DNA of 64,000 bases from Eriocheir sinensis (Eukaryota; Arthropoda; Malacostraca; Decapoda; Varunidae), in assembly GCF_024679095.1 (NCBI RefSeq), contig NC_066518.1, positions 4,492,610 to 4,556,609 of the forward strand, in the 5' to 3' direction. Each line of letters opens with the position of its first letter. Within the stretch, counting starts at the first letter, position 1. The position numbers were made by a program, and so were the translations under genes. The notes below the pieces were generated by a model. The model had not been told where the DNA came from. It was given only the letters and a program-made list of their open reading frames with translations, and made no database searches. Shown here piece by piece: positions 10,600 to 23,105 of this stretch.

Positions 10600-10980
10600 A
10601 GAAGAGATAAACTAGCTCGATAAAAAGTAGCAGAGTGAGGAATGGGGATAAAAGACAGATGGATCGATAGAATATAGCGAAGTAGGAGTTAGGAGTGGAT
10701 GTAAAAGTAGACAGAACGATAAACAGTAACAAAATAGGAGAAAGGCGTTGAGGTGAAAATAGAATGTAGCAAAGTAGCGATAAGGAATGGTTGACAGAAG
10801 ATAGAAAGAAGACAGGCAGACAGAAATGTAGAAACTAGCAAAATAGGAGACAGGCGTGGAGGTGAAATAGAACGATTGAAGGTATATAGCAAAGTAGAAA
10901 GAGTGGTAGACAGAAGATAGAAAGAAGACAGGCAGACAAAGATAGAGAGTAGCTAAACAGGAGTGAAGAGTGAAGACAAA
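10600..10980. repeat. Tandem repeat, ~117 bp unit
   Basis: AAAATAGGAGA(A/C)AGGCG recurs at about 10732 and 10849, and GACAGAAGATAGAAAGAAGA at about 10794 and 10911. A degenerate further unit lies upstream. Confidence 0.8.
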
Positions 10981-11099
10981 AAGAGAGGGAGGACTCGACC
11001 AGGCGTGTCACCTTGACTGGCGTGTAACACAAAGCAGAACCAATCAACGTGTGGCTAAGTGATGGAGGCTGCCAGTAAACACGCAGCGTACCCCCTTGA

Positions 11100-11670
11100 C
11101 GCAACCACCACCACCACCACTACCACCACCACCACTACCACCATTACGACCATCCCACCACGACTCACACCACTACCACCACGCTTCCCTACCACCACGA
11201 CGCCCCCACCACGAACCTCCCCTCCACTATCACCACCACCACTACCACCACGAACCTCCCCACCACCATCACCACCACCACTACCACCACGAACCTCCCC
11301 ACCACCATCACCACCACCACTACCACCACGAACCTCCCCACCACCATCACCACCACCACTACGACCATGAACCTCCCCTCCACTATTACCACCACCACTA
11401 TCACCATCACGACCCTCCCTCACTACGACCCACACTACCACCACGACCCCCCCACACACCATTACCAACACTATCACCACCATCACCACTACCACCATGA
11501 CCCCCACCCACCCCACCACGACCCCCCCAACACCACCACCCCACTACCCCACCACCACCATCACCAAGACACCCCACCACCAACACCACCCCTACCACCC
11601 TCCCCTATTACCACCACCATCACCACTACCACCACCACCATCACCACCACCTCATGCACCCCCCACATCG
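11100..11670. repeat. (CCA)n-rich minisatellite with 39 bp unit
   Basis: CCACCA/CCATCA sequence. A 39 bp unit containing CGAACCTCCCC recurs near 11212, 11251, 11290, 11329 and 11368. Because 39 is divisible by three, frames on both strands stay open by duplication; the low-complexity peptides are not considered genes. Confidence 0.92.
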
Positions 11671-11737
11671 CCACCAGGAGAAGCAAAACTAAGCTCAAAA
11701 CTCGTTCTGTCCTCTTTGTTTTTGTGCTGTGTTTTTT

Positions 11738-11800
11738 TTTTTTGTGAGTGTGTGTACATGTGCTTGCCCTTGAACAGACCCCATTACTGTAAAAAAAAAA
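11738..11800 (+). mobile_element. SINE-like family C, 3' fragment
   Basis: TGCCCTTGAACAGACCCCATTACTGT followed by a run of A matches the tail of family C (GCCCTTGAGCTG...TTACTGTAAAA). The upstream body is not recognisable. Confidence 0.55.
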
Positions 11801-11959
11801 TATATATATGAAGACGCAGCAGCAAACTCGTTACGCCTGACTGGCTGGGAAATTATCAGGGTAAAAAATATAATCAAGTGATGGAAGTTTGCCATTAATG
11901 TTAACCGTCTCGTCTTTACCTCCACGCTTCATGACGCAGACAGTAACAACAGCGACGGC

Positions 11960-12282
11960 AACACCACCACCACCACCACCACCACAACAAAACAAACAAC
12001 ACAACAACAAAACAACAACAAAAACAATAACAAACATAACGACAGTAACGACGAGAAAGAAAGAAGAAAGAAGAAAAGAGAAAGAAGAAGAGAAGAAGAA
12101 GAGACTAAAAGGAAAAAAACAAAAACAATCATAACAAATACAACAAACAACAACACTAGTATGAGTCCGGTTGTTTCTTTTTTTGCTTCATTTTTACTAA
12201 CCGAGAAATTATTGAAGAGAAGCGTGATGTAATCTTACGCGTCAATAACCATTCATCAATTCCCCTCCGCCGCTGCCATGTG

Positions 12283-12315
<33 letters not shown>

Positions 12316-12480
12316 GGAGAAGGAGAAGAAAAAAAGGGGAATCAACATCAGCAATCCGGTTCCTCGTGACTCAATGGGAAAATATAAAGGAAAATATATC
12401 CATGTGGACAGCACGACGCCTCCCCTCCACACACACACAAAAAAAAAAAAAATAAATAAATAAATAAATAAATAAAAAAA
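11960..12480. repeat. CAA/AAC/AAG and AAAT simple repeats
   Basis: (CAC)n and (AAC)n near 11960-12035, GAAGAAA sequence to 12110, (CAA)n at about 12283-12315, and (AAAT)n near 12451-12473. The sequence between them is unremarkable. Confidence 0.85.
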
Positions 12481-12649
12481 AATTCCGTCATAAACTTTTT
12501 GTATATCCTCGAAGCGAACATTTAACTGCAGCAGAAGGAGCAGAATGTGAAGAAACAACATCATCATCATCATCAGGAGCAATAATAACAACAAAAACAC
12601 CAGCAACAATCAAATTACACCTGGCTCCTTCAATAATTAAAAAAAAAAA

Positions 12650-13270
12650 ACATGTCTGGTTCTCGTCACTTCTCCTTTATCGCCCCTGTTCCGTTCACGC
12701 CACTGCACCGTTCTTTTTACCTCTGCGTCCTCGTCTTTATTGCGTCTCGGTCTTGCTTCGTTCTTTCTATCGCTCCGTTCTGGTCACTTCTTCGTTCTTT
12801 TCACTGTCATGACGTTCACTGCACTTGCTTCGTTGTTGTCACTGCCCGTTCACTACACTGTTCCGTTTTCGTCACTGCTCCGTTCACGTCACTGTTGCGT
12901 TCTTGTTACCTCTGCATCCTTACCTTTATTACGTTCTCATCCTTGCTTCGTTCTCGACACTTCCGTTCATATTACTTCTTTGTCCTCGTCAACCTCTGCG
13001 CCTTTGTTTTTATCGCGTTCTCGTTCTTGCTTCGTCTTCGCCATTACTCTGTTTTTTTTCATGTCTTCGTTCTTCGGTAGACCTCTGCGCCCTTGCCTTG
13101 TCTCTCCCGATCTCTTGTTTTCGTTCTCGCTACTGCTTCGTTCTTGCCAGTGCTTCGTTCACATCTCTTCGTTCTCGTCAACTTCTGCATCCTCGTTCAA
13201 GCCACTACTTCGTTCTCGCCACTACCTCGTCCTCGTTGTCAGTGATCTGCTCTTGAAGCTCGCACGGCCT
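12650..13270. repeat. Pyrimidine-rich minisatellite with higher-order structure
   Basis: Short ~15 bp words such as CGTTCTCGTCAC and TGCTTCGTTCT recur. They are organised in larger blocks marked by ACCTCTGCGTCC-like phrases near 12718, 12908, 12993, 13080 and 13180. The open frames here are products of the repeat. 13270-13690 is ordinary sequence with no gene seen. Confidence 0.8.
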
Positions 13271-13699
13271 CACTAATCCTAATCTCTCTCCTTCATCCTT
13301 ACTCTCCCAGCCTCGTCTCGCCGCTCGCCTCGCTTAACCGTACCCAGCGGCCGTCCTTCTTGCGTGAATGATGAAGTATTTATTTTTCTCCTAATCATTT
13401 TTGCCCGCCATCCGTCATCAGGGGTTTTTGCGGGCGAGGTAAAATATAGAAGGACAAACGTCGACTTAATATACAACAAGCGTCGACTTCATATTGCCGT
13501 GGGTGGACTGGCGTGCGTCATTATCCCCGCCTGTAGTGATTATATTAGTCCCCCATGCTCGGTTTTCTTTTTTTTTCCCTGTTATTCTTTCCGTTAGCAT
13601 AATTGTTTGACCTCGGTGTTGTTGTTGTTTTTTCCAGCCGGGGGTGAGAGAGGAAAGGTAAAGCGGTTTGTAGGTTGAAGAGTTTGAGTGGTTAAAAGG

Positions 13700-14115
13700 T
13701 GTTTTTGTTTTTTGTTCCACATTTCGTTTTCTTTTTTCTTGTTTTTTTTTGTCCCGCTTTTTCGTTTTCTTTTTCTTCTTTTCGTTTTCGTTTTCTTGTT
13801 TTGTGTTTTTGTCCCACTTTTCGTTTTCTTTTTCTTCTTTTCTTTTTCTTTTTCTTTTTTTTGTCCCACTTTCCGTTTTCTTTTTTCTTCTTTTCGTTTT
13901 CTTTTTCTTGTTTTTTGTGTTTTTTGTCCCACTTTCCGTTTTCTTTTTCTTCTTTTCGTTTTCGTTTTCTTGTTTTGTGTTTTTGTCCCACTTTTCGTTT
14001 TCTTTTTCTTCTTTTCGTTTTCTTTTTTTGTGTGTGTTTTTTGTCCCACTTTTCGTTTTCTTTTTCTTGTTTTGGGTTTTTTGTCCTACTTTTTGTTTTC
14101 TTTTTCTTGTTTTCT
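13700..14115. repeat. T-rich minisatellite, ~50-65 bp unit, about 7 copies
   Basis: TTTTTGTCCCACTTTTCG starts successive units (GTCCCRC near 13749, 13811, 13862, 13927, 13986 and 14043, and GTCCTAC near 14082). The filler between them is TTTTCTTTTTCTTC. Confidence 0.93.
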
Positions 14116-14259
14116 CATTTTCTGTTATTATCTTGACCTTTATAACCTGTTTTTCCTCCCCTCCTTTTTTTTTCCTTGCCTTACCACAGCGGTTCTAATT
14201 TCTTTCCTCTCTCTACCTCATTTCATATTCACCTACTCGCCTCTTTTCTATACGTAACA

Positions 14260-14261
<2 letters not shown>

Positions 14262-14306
<45 letters not shown>
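14262..14306. repeat. (CT)n microsatellite
   Basis: About 22 CT units. Confidence 0.96.
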
Positions 14307-14309
<3 letters not shown>

Positions 14310-14560
14310 GCCTTCATCCCTTTCCCTAACAAACTAATCATATTATCCCGCCCCTTTGATCCTAAGAGCCAGAAGTTTGAGTGAAATAAACGCAACAATA
14401 AACGAATTAACTCCAAGTCCCTTACGTAAGAGAACTGGCCGCCCACTCCTATAAGAGACAATCATAGAAGGACTTGACATAAATTCTTCAGTACTACCTG
14501 TCTACCTACTACCTACCTCTACCTACCTGTCCATCGCTTTAATTAGACCAGATAAAGAAG

Positions 14561-14690
<130 letters not shown>

Positions 14691-14792
14691 GGGAGAGGGA
14701 TGGAGAAGAGAGGAGAGGAAAGAAAAGGATACGGGTGAAGGATGCGTAGGATGACACACGAATATAGGGATGGAAAAGGAAACAAATGGAAC

Positions 14793-14795
<3 letters not shown>

Positions 14796-14875
<80 letters not shown>
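14796..14875. repeat. (GA)n microsatellite
   Basis: About 40 GA units. Confidence 0.97.
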
Positions 14876-14880
<5 letters not shown>

Positions 14881-15235
14881 GGAAGATAAGGAAGGGAGAG
14901 AATGCAAATAGAACAGAGAAAAGAGAGATAGAGATAAGAGACAGAGACAAGGAAGAAAGAAAGGAATGGAAAAGAACACAATCGGAACAATGAGAGACAG
15001 AAAAAAAGGGACAGACAGAACGAAACAAGAAGCTAACGAAGAGACATAGAGAGGCGGATTTAGGGGCAGCTTAGTGGATGTATAATAATGTATCGCGTGT
15101 ATGTATTATGTATGCAGGTATGTGCATAGGCCCTTTTATGCCCCATGGATGAATAAAAGGTAAAGGGAGGCCTCATTTGCACGTTATTAGCAGGGTATTA
15201 AAGTTATTGAAGAGACCGAGGCACGTTTAATTAAT

Positions 15236-16116
<881 letters not shown>

Positions 16117-16255
16117 TTCCTTGCCCCACTCACCCTATCTTTTCCTCCTCCCTTATCTTTTTCCTTCCTTCCTCCTCCTCTCTCTCTCTCTCTCTCTTAA
16201 TTCTCTTTTCTCACTCCTCTTATTTATTGTCCTCCTTTCTTTTTTTTTCACTCGT

Positions 16256-16360
<105 letters not shown>

Positions 16361-16619
16361 AAAAAGAAAAGGATAATTAAATCAGAGAGAAATACGACTC
16401 AATCAACAAAAAAAAGAAAAAAAAAAGAAGAAGCGACAGAAGATGAGAACATAAATAACTGGATGAAGAAAAAGAGGATAAAGAAAAAAAAAACGCTGAG
16501 AACGATAAATTTAGGAAGAGGAAAATAAAGCCAAAAAAGAAAAACGAAAGAAAAAAAGAGAAGATAAATTAAAATGACACCATAATTTGGAGATGATGAC
16601 CGGAGCGACGCGGGACGAT

Positions 16620-16620
16620 T

Positions 16621-16674
<54 letters not shown>
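16620..16674. repeat. (AG)n microsatellite
   Basis: About 26 AG units. Confidence 0.96.
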
Positions 16675-16678
<4 letters not shown>

Positions 16679-16867
16679 AGTGAGACTCTTTGCTCCCAAA
16701 TGGTAAAACTGTGTTCGTTGAGAGGCTGAAGAGGAGGAAGAAGAGAAAGAGGAGGAGGAGGAGGAGGAGGAAGACTTAAGGAGAGGAGGGAAGAGAATAC
16801 GGTCCCTATGGCCCAATTTTTTTTCTCTTTTTGTTGTAATCCTAAAAAAAACGGACTCTTGAACCTG

Positions 16868-16869
<2 letters not shown>

Positions 16870-16957
<88 letters not shown>
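16870..16957. repeat. Compound (CT)n(CA)n microsatellite
   Basis: About 24 CT units pass directly into about 19 CA units. Confidence 0.97.
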
Positions 16958-16959
<2 letters not shown>

Positions 16960-17560
16960 AAAAAAAAAAGAGAGCGGAGAGGAGAGTTGGGAGAGTGGGA
17001 GAAAGAGAGGGAGAGGAAGAGAAATAAGTAAAGGAGAGGAGAGGAGAGGAGAGAGAGAAGAGAAAAAGAGGAGCATCGGGTGAGGAGATCGAGAATTAAG
17101 AAGACAGTGGAAAAGGAGATAAGGAAGGAGGAGATTAGAGGACAACACGGAAAGACAAGAGGAAGAAAAGCGAAGGGAATTAAAGGAAACTGGAGAGGTG
17201 GAGGAGGATTAGGAGGAAGTGGAGGAAAGAGAGAAGTTAAAGAGGACCAATAGAAGTAGTGGAGAAGAGAAAAGTAAGACACACAGGAATAGAAGGATTA
17301 AAAGGTGATTGTAAACGAAATAATTAGCGTTTAGATCTGACTTTTTTTAGGTATATTTTGGAATTTCCTTAACATTTATCAGAAAAAAGAACATAAGGGG
17401 ATGATAAAAAAGATAATGCAAATCCCCTTTAAGAAGATGAAGGAGGAGGAAGATAAGGATGATGATGGAGAGGTGAAGATGACAGAACGAGGAAAGAACG
17501 AATGAGGAAGAGAAGAAGAGGGATGAAACAGAGGCGTGCGAGAAGAAAAGAATGAGACGA
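16958..17560. repeat. Purine-rich low-complexity tract
   Basis: GAGAGGAGAGGAGA and GGAAGGAGGA variants, with a short T-rich island at 17340-17400. No gene is seen. Confidence 0.75.
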
Positions 17561-17932
17561 GAGGTGGAGGAGGAGGAGGAGGAGGTGGAAGAAGCGACAG
17601 AGAAAAAGTGGAAAGACAAGAGAGACAGAGAGGAAAGGATGATAAGAAAGAAGAGGAGGAGGAGGAGGAGGAGGAAGAGGTGGAAGAAGCGACAGAGAAA
17701 AAGGGGAAAGACTAGAGATACAGACAGGAAAGGATGAGAAGAAAGAAGAGGAGGTGGAGGAAGAGGAGGAGGAGGAGGAGGAGGAGGAGGTGGAAGAAGC
17801 GACAGAGAAAAAGGGGAAAGACTAGAGATACAGACAGGAAAGGATGAGAAGAAAGAAGAGGTGGAGGAAGAGGAGGAGGAGGAGGAGGAGGAGGAGGAGG
17901 AGGAGGAGGAGGAGGAGGAGGAGGAAGTGATT
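17560..17932. repeat. (GGA)n minisatellite with ~95-110 bp unit
   Basis: GGAAGAAGCGACAGAGAAAA recurs near 17587, 17682 and 17792, separated by (GGA)n of varying length. The array ends in about 55 bp of pure GGA. Confidence 0.9.
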
Positions 17933-18049
17933 AATTCTTAGGGTATGTAAGCCAGTCGGACACGCGGAAAGGCAATTAAGGCAGCGCATGATTGATTCAA
18001 CTTTCGTGTGTAATCAGGAACAGAGGTTGTTTGGCCGAGTTGGTGACGG

Positions 18050-18262
18050 GGGGGAATGGGGAGGCTAAGGAGGGGGGAGGGGGGGGAAGGTGTGTGGTCA
18101 TGACTGGTGGTGGTGGTGGTGGTGGTGTTGATAGCAGTGGTGGTGATGGTGGTGTGGTGTTGGTGTGTGAGGTGGTGATAGTGTTGGTGGTGGTGGGGGT
18201 TGACTTAAATTATGAGTGTGTGTTTGTGTGTATGTGTGTGTGTGTGTGTGTGTTTATAGGCT
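18050..18262. repeat. G-rich (TGG)n then (GT)n
   Basis: GGGGAGGGGGGG runs, then GGTGGTGGT, then GTGTGT. The G runs on one strand could form G-quadruplexes. Confidence 0.85.
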
Positions 18263-18374
18263 TAATTAAGATAACACTCACCCCAAAAGCCAAGTAGTAT
18301 AGTTCTTCTGTTTTCTTTAATTCTTTCTTTCACTCACTTATCTGCATGACTCGAGGTCCATGTACGGCGTTGGC

Positions 18375-18640
18375 TACACTGATGTCCTGATGTCCTCGTC
18401 TCTGGTGAAGCGGATGGATTTTTTTTATAGTACAACCCTCCTTGGGCCCATTTATATACACTTTTTGTCTCAGTGTGAGGATACTTGGGAACAGAAAACA
18501 ACAGGAGTAATGATAAATGTTCTACTTGAAGGTCATTATAAAGTACGTGATGATATACAGTTAATGGGTGAGGATTAGGGGAAGCGGGATTCGAAGTAAG
18601 GTCACGTAATGCGCTGATTGGACCCTTGCGCCACCACGAT
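18375..18640 (-). mobile_element. tRNA-derived SINE (family A)
   Basis: On the minus strand it starts near 18635 as CGTGGTGGCGCAAGGGTCC, with a tRNA-like A region (TGGCGCAAGGG), then AGCGCATTACGTGACC and a B-box (CTTCGAATCCC, about 18586-18596). The spacing between boxes is tRNA-like. The 3' part contains GGAGGGTTGTACTATAAAAA, then ATCCATCCGCTTCACCAG, found again at 20035-20108 on the same strand. This is the best pol III promoter in the window. The element is non-coding; target-site duplications are not evident. Confidence 0.78.
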
Positions 18641-18972
18641 ATTAACTCAAATCATTATCTTTTCTCGCTGATCTTCACTTTAATTATTTTCCCTATTTCG
18701 ATACTCTTTTTCTCCTTGCTTATTTCCCTTCTGCAAACTTTCCCTCTTGTGGTTCTATTATATCGTTGCTTTGTTATTTTTATTGTTACTGTTCTTGTTG
18801 TTGTTCGCAAACTTACAATACTATCGTTGTTCTCTTGTTATTCTTTCCGCAAGTGGTCTAAAGTTGTTTGCACGACCCAACGAAGAACACTTAAGTTTGT
18901 TCTTGATGCTAATGATGATGACGATGATGATGATAATTGATGTTAATAGGATGCACAAGGCTATCTCCGTCC

Positions 18973-18973
<1 letters not shown>

Positions 18974-19062
<89 letters not shown>
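18974..19062. repeat. (AG)n microsatellite
   Basis: About 44 AG units. Confidence 0.97.
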
Positions 19063-19065
<3 letters not shown>

Positions 19066-19179
19066 GGGATGATATTTGCACGGATTTGGGTTTTGTTGTT
19101 GAGAAGGGGAAAACAGACCAGCAGGGGATAAAGAGAAGAGAAAGAGAAAAAAAAATAAGTTGGAACAGAAAGAAAGAAT

Positions 19180-19560
19180 GAGAGGCAGACAGACAGACAG
19201 ACGGAGAGACAGACAAATAGAAATGCAGATAAAGGCAGAGACAGGCAAAGATAATAGACAGACAGACAGACAGAAACACAAATACAGACAAACAGACAGA
19301 GACGAAAAGAAACACAGACAGAGACAAACAGAATTCCACACAGACATACAGACAGGCGAAAACATAGATACAGACAAACAGTAACACAGGTAAAGTTTAA
19401 GACACACAGACAAAAGTAGACAGACAGAAATACAGACAGACAGACGGGAACAGAGAGATACCAACAGACAGAGAAGCACAGAGAAAGGTAGAAACTGACA
19501 GATATATAGACAGAGGCAAACAAACAGACAGACAGACAGACAGACAGTGCAGTTTGGCTT
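19180..19560. repeat. (CAGA)n/(ACAG)n degenerate tract
   Basis: CAGACAGA runs interspersed with AACACAGA and AATACAGA variants, ending in pure (CAGA)n near 19528-19548. 19560-20030 is T-rich mixed sequence with no feature found. Confidence 0.88.
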
Positions 19561-20034
19561 GAAGGCGAAAAATAAACTAACAAACAAATAAAAAAAACTT
19601 CCTTGGCGTCTTTAAAAGCGTTTCAAGTTTCGTTATTTCAAGGCGAAAGAGAAAACGAGACTTGGCCAAGAGGCTTCAAATGTATCCTCTATTTACGTTT
19701 ATATATAATTTTCATCTCCCTTCAACCCGAGAATGCTTTTGCTTCTGCGCCCCGTAATATAATCTTGTTTTTCTCCGTATCAAAATTCCCAGTCATATTT
19801 TTTCCCCGCCCACAAACTCATTATTTTTTTGTTTCTTTTACACATTTGGAAAAATTTTGTGTTGTAAGGATTTTCTCTCTTTCCTTTTTTTTTCAGGTTT
19901 TTTCCTTCAACATTAAAAATAAAAGAGGAAGAGCATGTCGGAGTTCGAGCTTTTGAAAGTGTTTATGTATGCTTTTTTTTACACTTAATTTCCTTTTTTT
20001 AATTCCTTGTATAAATCTCAGTGGAGCATATTGC

Positions 20035-20108
20035 CTCGTGTCCCTGTCCCTGGTGAAGCGGATGGATATTTTTTATAGTACCACACTCCTTGGCCCGTAT
20101 TTATCCGA
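20035..20108 (-). mobile_element. SINE family A, 3' fragment
   Basis: On the plus strand, GTGAAGCGGATGGAT, a T/A stretch, ATAGTAC, and ACTCCTTGG-CCC match 18396-18456 closely. The tRNA-like head is absent, so this is a truncated copy. Confidence 0.75.
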
Positions 20109-20109
20109 C

Positions 20110-20670
20110 AATGGGACTTTAATAGCTGGTTTTATATAGAAGGCCCCTGTTGACTCCATCCTCAGCCGAGACTCATCGCTGGTGTTGTGTAGAGGGCACC
20201 ACTGCCGTTCCCCATCTTCATTTGGCAGACTGATAGCTTGTTTTGTGTAGAATATGGAGAGAACCATTGTCAATTCTATCTTCAACTGACCGATTGCAAG
20301 TGTCATGTAAAAGATACCACTGTTGGCTCTTACCTTCAACTGACTGACTTATAGCTTGTTTTGTGTAGAGAGAACCATTGCCAATTCTATCTTCAACTGA
20401 CCGATTGCAAGTGTCATGTAAAAGATACCACTGTTGGCTCTTACCCTCAACTGACTGTCTTATAGCTTGTTTTGTGTAGAGAGAACCATTGTCAATTCTA
20501 TCTTCAACTGACCGATTGCAAGTGTCATGTAAAGGGTACCACTGTTGGCTCTTACCCTCAACTGACTGACTGATTGCTGATGTTGTGTAGATGGCACCAC
20601 TGTCGGTTCTTACCTTCGACTGACTGACTGACTGATCACAAGTGTTATGTATAGGCGCCACTGTCAGTCC
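20110..20670 (-). repeat. Tandem repeat, 111-118 bp unit of two ~56 bp halves
   Basis: GCTTGTTTTGTGTAGA recurs near 20236, 20354 and 20465, with degenerate units on both sides. Each unit has two related halves: GAGAACCATTG(T/C)CAATTC and AGATACCACTGTTGGCTC share TTCAACTGAC-type endings. On the minus strand a frame stays open for 147 codons (20218-20661), overlapping another of 88 codons (20073-20339). It encodes a repeating ~37-residue peptide with cores such as SVEGKSQQWYLLHDTCNRS and SVEDRIDNGSLYTKQ. A period of 111 preserves frame automatically, so coding is not implied. Confidence 0.9.
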
Positions 20671-20832
20671 TTTTGTATATGGAACTTGCAGCTTAACCCA
20701 AGACAGAGCGATTGATAAGTGGTGTGCATAGAATCAACGGACAAAGTAGATAAAGAGAGCAGCCAAATGGATGAAAGAAGGACCAAAACGAATTAAAGTG
20801 TAGTAGAGTGTAGAGTGTAGAGTGTAGAATCA

Positions 20833-21045
20833 GCCTAAGATGACCCACATGCTGTCCAGGAGACCACCCGTCAACCCGGACTCTAGAAGAAACCGTCCAA
20901 GTGAATCAAGAATGTGCTCGGGGGGCAGCATGAGCCAAGCATAACTGGCGCCACTATGAAAATTGCCTGCGCCATGACGGGTTTGGGGCGACCATCTGGC
21001 CCCTGAAGAAAGCCTACCGGCGCTACAGACGGGGATGTAAAAAAA
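20833..21045 (+). mobile_element. SINE family B, truncated copy with poly(A)
   Basis: Shares with the minus-strand copy at 4695-4915 the ordered words GACCCACATGCTGTCC, TCAACCCGGACTCTAGA, GGGGGGCAGC, TTGCCTGCGCCAT and GACCATC. It ends in GGGGATGTAAAAAAAAAAAA, a clear A-tail. The tRNA-like head is missing; a (GTGTAGA)n run precedes it. Confidence 0.8.
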
Positions 21046-21530
21046 AAAAAGGGAGAGAGAAGAGACAGAGCGAAGAGAAAACATAAAGTGATCGATTTAA
21101 ACCCAGACTGAGAGAACTACTTTGCACCAGACAGAAGGATCGATCAAGGTACCGCATAGAACCAGAGACAGAGATCAGACAAAGCAGGTGGAGAGAGGTA
21201 GACAGAGGGATCAACGCCTGACAGGAGGATCGAACACCGTAGCGCACAGAATCAACGTTGCAGATCCCCCTTTGTAACTTAACTTTTTCCCCTTTTTTCC
21301 CCATTTTCTTCTTGACCTCCTCCACTTCAGCCTTTCAAAGTTCCCGGCAGGTCAAAAGTTTCCTTGGGAGTTCTTGATTTCTTTGGCGTTTTTTTTTTTT
21401 TTGTTTGTTTATTTTGTTTTGTGTGGGGATTATTATTATTTTTTTTTTACTAGTTCTTGTTTTGGTCTTTAATATATTCCCAATCTTTTCTTTTTTTTTC
21501 TTTGTTTCACTTCGTAAGGCAATTTAGTGT

Positions 21531-21537
<7 letters not shown>

Positions 21538-21570
<33 letters not shown>

Positions 21571-21678
21571 CACACCGGGGGCCAACAAAGCTCATATTTT
21601 CATGTCACGGAGTAGGTTGAGGTTATAAGAGATAGTGCAAGAAATATGGGCCCATCTCTCTCTCTCTCTCTCTCTCTT
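21538..21678. repeat. (TC)n microsatellites
   Basis: Two (TC)n runs (21538-21567 and about 21656-21678) in a T-rich context. 21045-21380 before them is ordinary sequence, 21380-21500 is T-rich. Confidence 0.92.
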
Positions 21679-21728
21679 TTCTTGGGGCGTTTTTTTTTGT
21701 TTTTTTTTGTTGTTTTTTTGCAAGTGTT

Positions 21729-22112
21729 TTCGTCGTAGTCGTCTCCGTTTTCTTTTTCGTCGTATTCGTTTTTGTTTTCTTTTTCGTTGTCGTTTTCGTC
21801 GTCTTCGTTTTCTTTTTCGTTTTCGTCGTCTTCGTTTTCTTTTTCGTTTTCGTCGTCTTCGTTTTCTTTTTCTTTTTCGTTTTCGTCGTCTTCGTTTTCT
21901 TCTTCGTTTTCGTCGTCTTCGTTTTCTTTTTCTTTTTCGTTTTCGTCGTCTTCGTTTTCTTTTTCGTTTTCGTCGTCTTCGTTTTCTTTTTCGTTTTCGT
22001 CGTCTTCGTTTTCTTTTTCTTTTTCGTTTTCGTCGTCTTCGTTTTCTTTTTTGTTTTCGTCGTCTTCGTTTTCTTTTTCGTTTTCGTTTTCATCGTCTTC
22101 GTTTTCTTTGTT
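21729..22112. repeat. TTTTCGTCGTC minisatellite, 27-33 bp unit
   Basis: CGTCGTCTTCGTTTTC followed by one or two TTTTTC units repeats more than a dozen times. It translates to Lys/Thr repeats on the minus strand and Ser/Phe or Arg/Phe on the plus strand. Confidence 0.95.
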
Positions 22113-22149
22113 CCTCCATTCCAGCTTTTAATTCAATCATAAATAACAC

Positions 22150-22435
22150 ATCTACGACTACCACCACCACCACCACCACCACCACCAAATCAACCACAAC
22201 AACAACCACTACCACTAACCAATCCCTCATCTCTTCCCTTCTCTGATGAACTCCAAAACCACCACCACCACCACCACCACTAACCAATCCCTCATCTCTT
22301 CCCTTCTCTGATGAACTCCACAACCACCACCACCACCACCACCACCACTAACCAATCCCTCATTTCTTCCCTTCTCTGATGAACTCCACGTATCCTAAAC
22401 CACCACCACCACCATCCACCACCACCACCACCAGG
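22150..22435. repeat. (CCA)n-linked tandem repeat, 66-68 bp unit, 3 copies
   Basis: TAACCAATCCCTCAT(C/T)TCTT, then CCCTTCTCTGATGAACTCCA, recurs at about 22216, 22281 and 22349, each preceded by (CCA)n. 22440-22740 is ordinary sequence without a gene. Confidence 0.95.
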
Positions 22436-22744
22436 AAGGCACTGCTACATCGCATATTAATTAATCCGAGGAAGGACACGTTCCGAGAGACAGACAGAGA
22501 GAGAGACAGAGACCGAGAGAAGCGGGAAGACTTCATAAACGTCTCCCTCTTGTGAGCCGAGTCTGGCGGATATCTGGAATAGCTTCATCGTCATCCAGCG
22601 ACCCAGAATTCTCTCCAGCACTCGGTCTCAGCACTACTTAATTTTCCTCCCAGCACGGGCCTCCACGTCTAATGCAATTGTCCTGTTATGCTTCAGTCCG
22701 CGAGCTGCTTCTTTTTTAGCGGGAAAGTGGAGGAAACAGAGAGG

Positions 22745-23105
22745 TAGCAGCCAGGTAAACCGGAGACAGGTAGATAAACTGAAAGGTAGTTCTGTAATGC
22801 GGAGAGGCGGTAGTTAGATTGATGAGTGGTTCTGTTAAGAGGAAAGACAGATATGCTAATGGGTAGTTATGTAAAGCGAAAAGACAAACAGAGAGACTGA
22901 TGGTGGAGAGACAGGTAGCAGGCAGGTGAACCGGAGACAGGTAGATAAATTGGAAGATAGTTCTGTAAAGCGGAGAGGCGGTAGTTAGATTGATGAGTGG
23001 TTCTGTTAAGAGGAAAGACAGATAGATATGCTAGTAGGTAGTTATGACAAACAGAGAGGCTGATGGTGGTTTTGTTCAGCGGAAAGGCAGACAGACACGT
23101 GGGTA
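22745..23105. repeat. Tandem duplication, ~171 bp
   Basis: CCGGAGACAGGTAGATAAA and GCGGAGAGGCGGTAGTTAGA occur in order at 22760 and 22931. The copies differ by small substitutions and indels. Degenerate relatives (TAGTTTTGT...GCGGAAA) continue to about 23640. Confidence 0.93.

Noticed and set aside
21623..22093. Lys/Thr-rich 156-codon frame resembling a basic DNA-binding protein
   Set aside because: The peptide is a direct readout of the TTTTCGTCGTC minisatellite.
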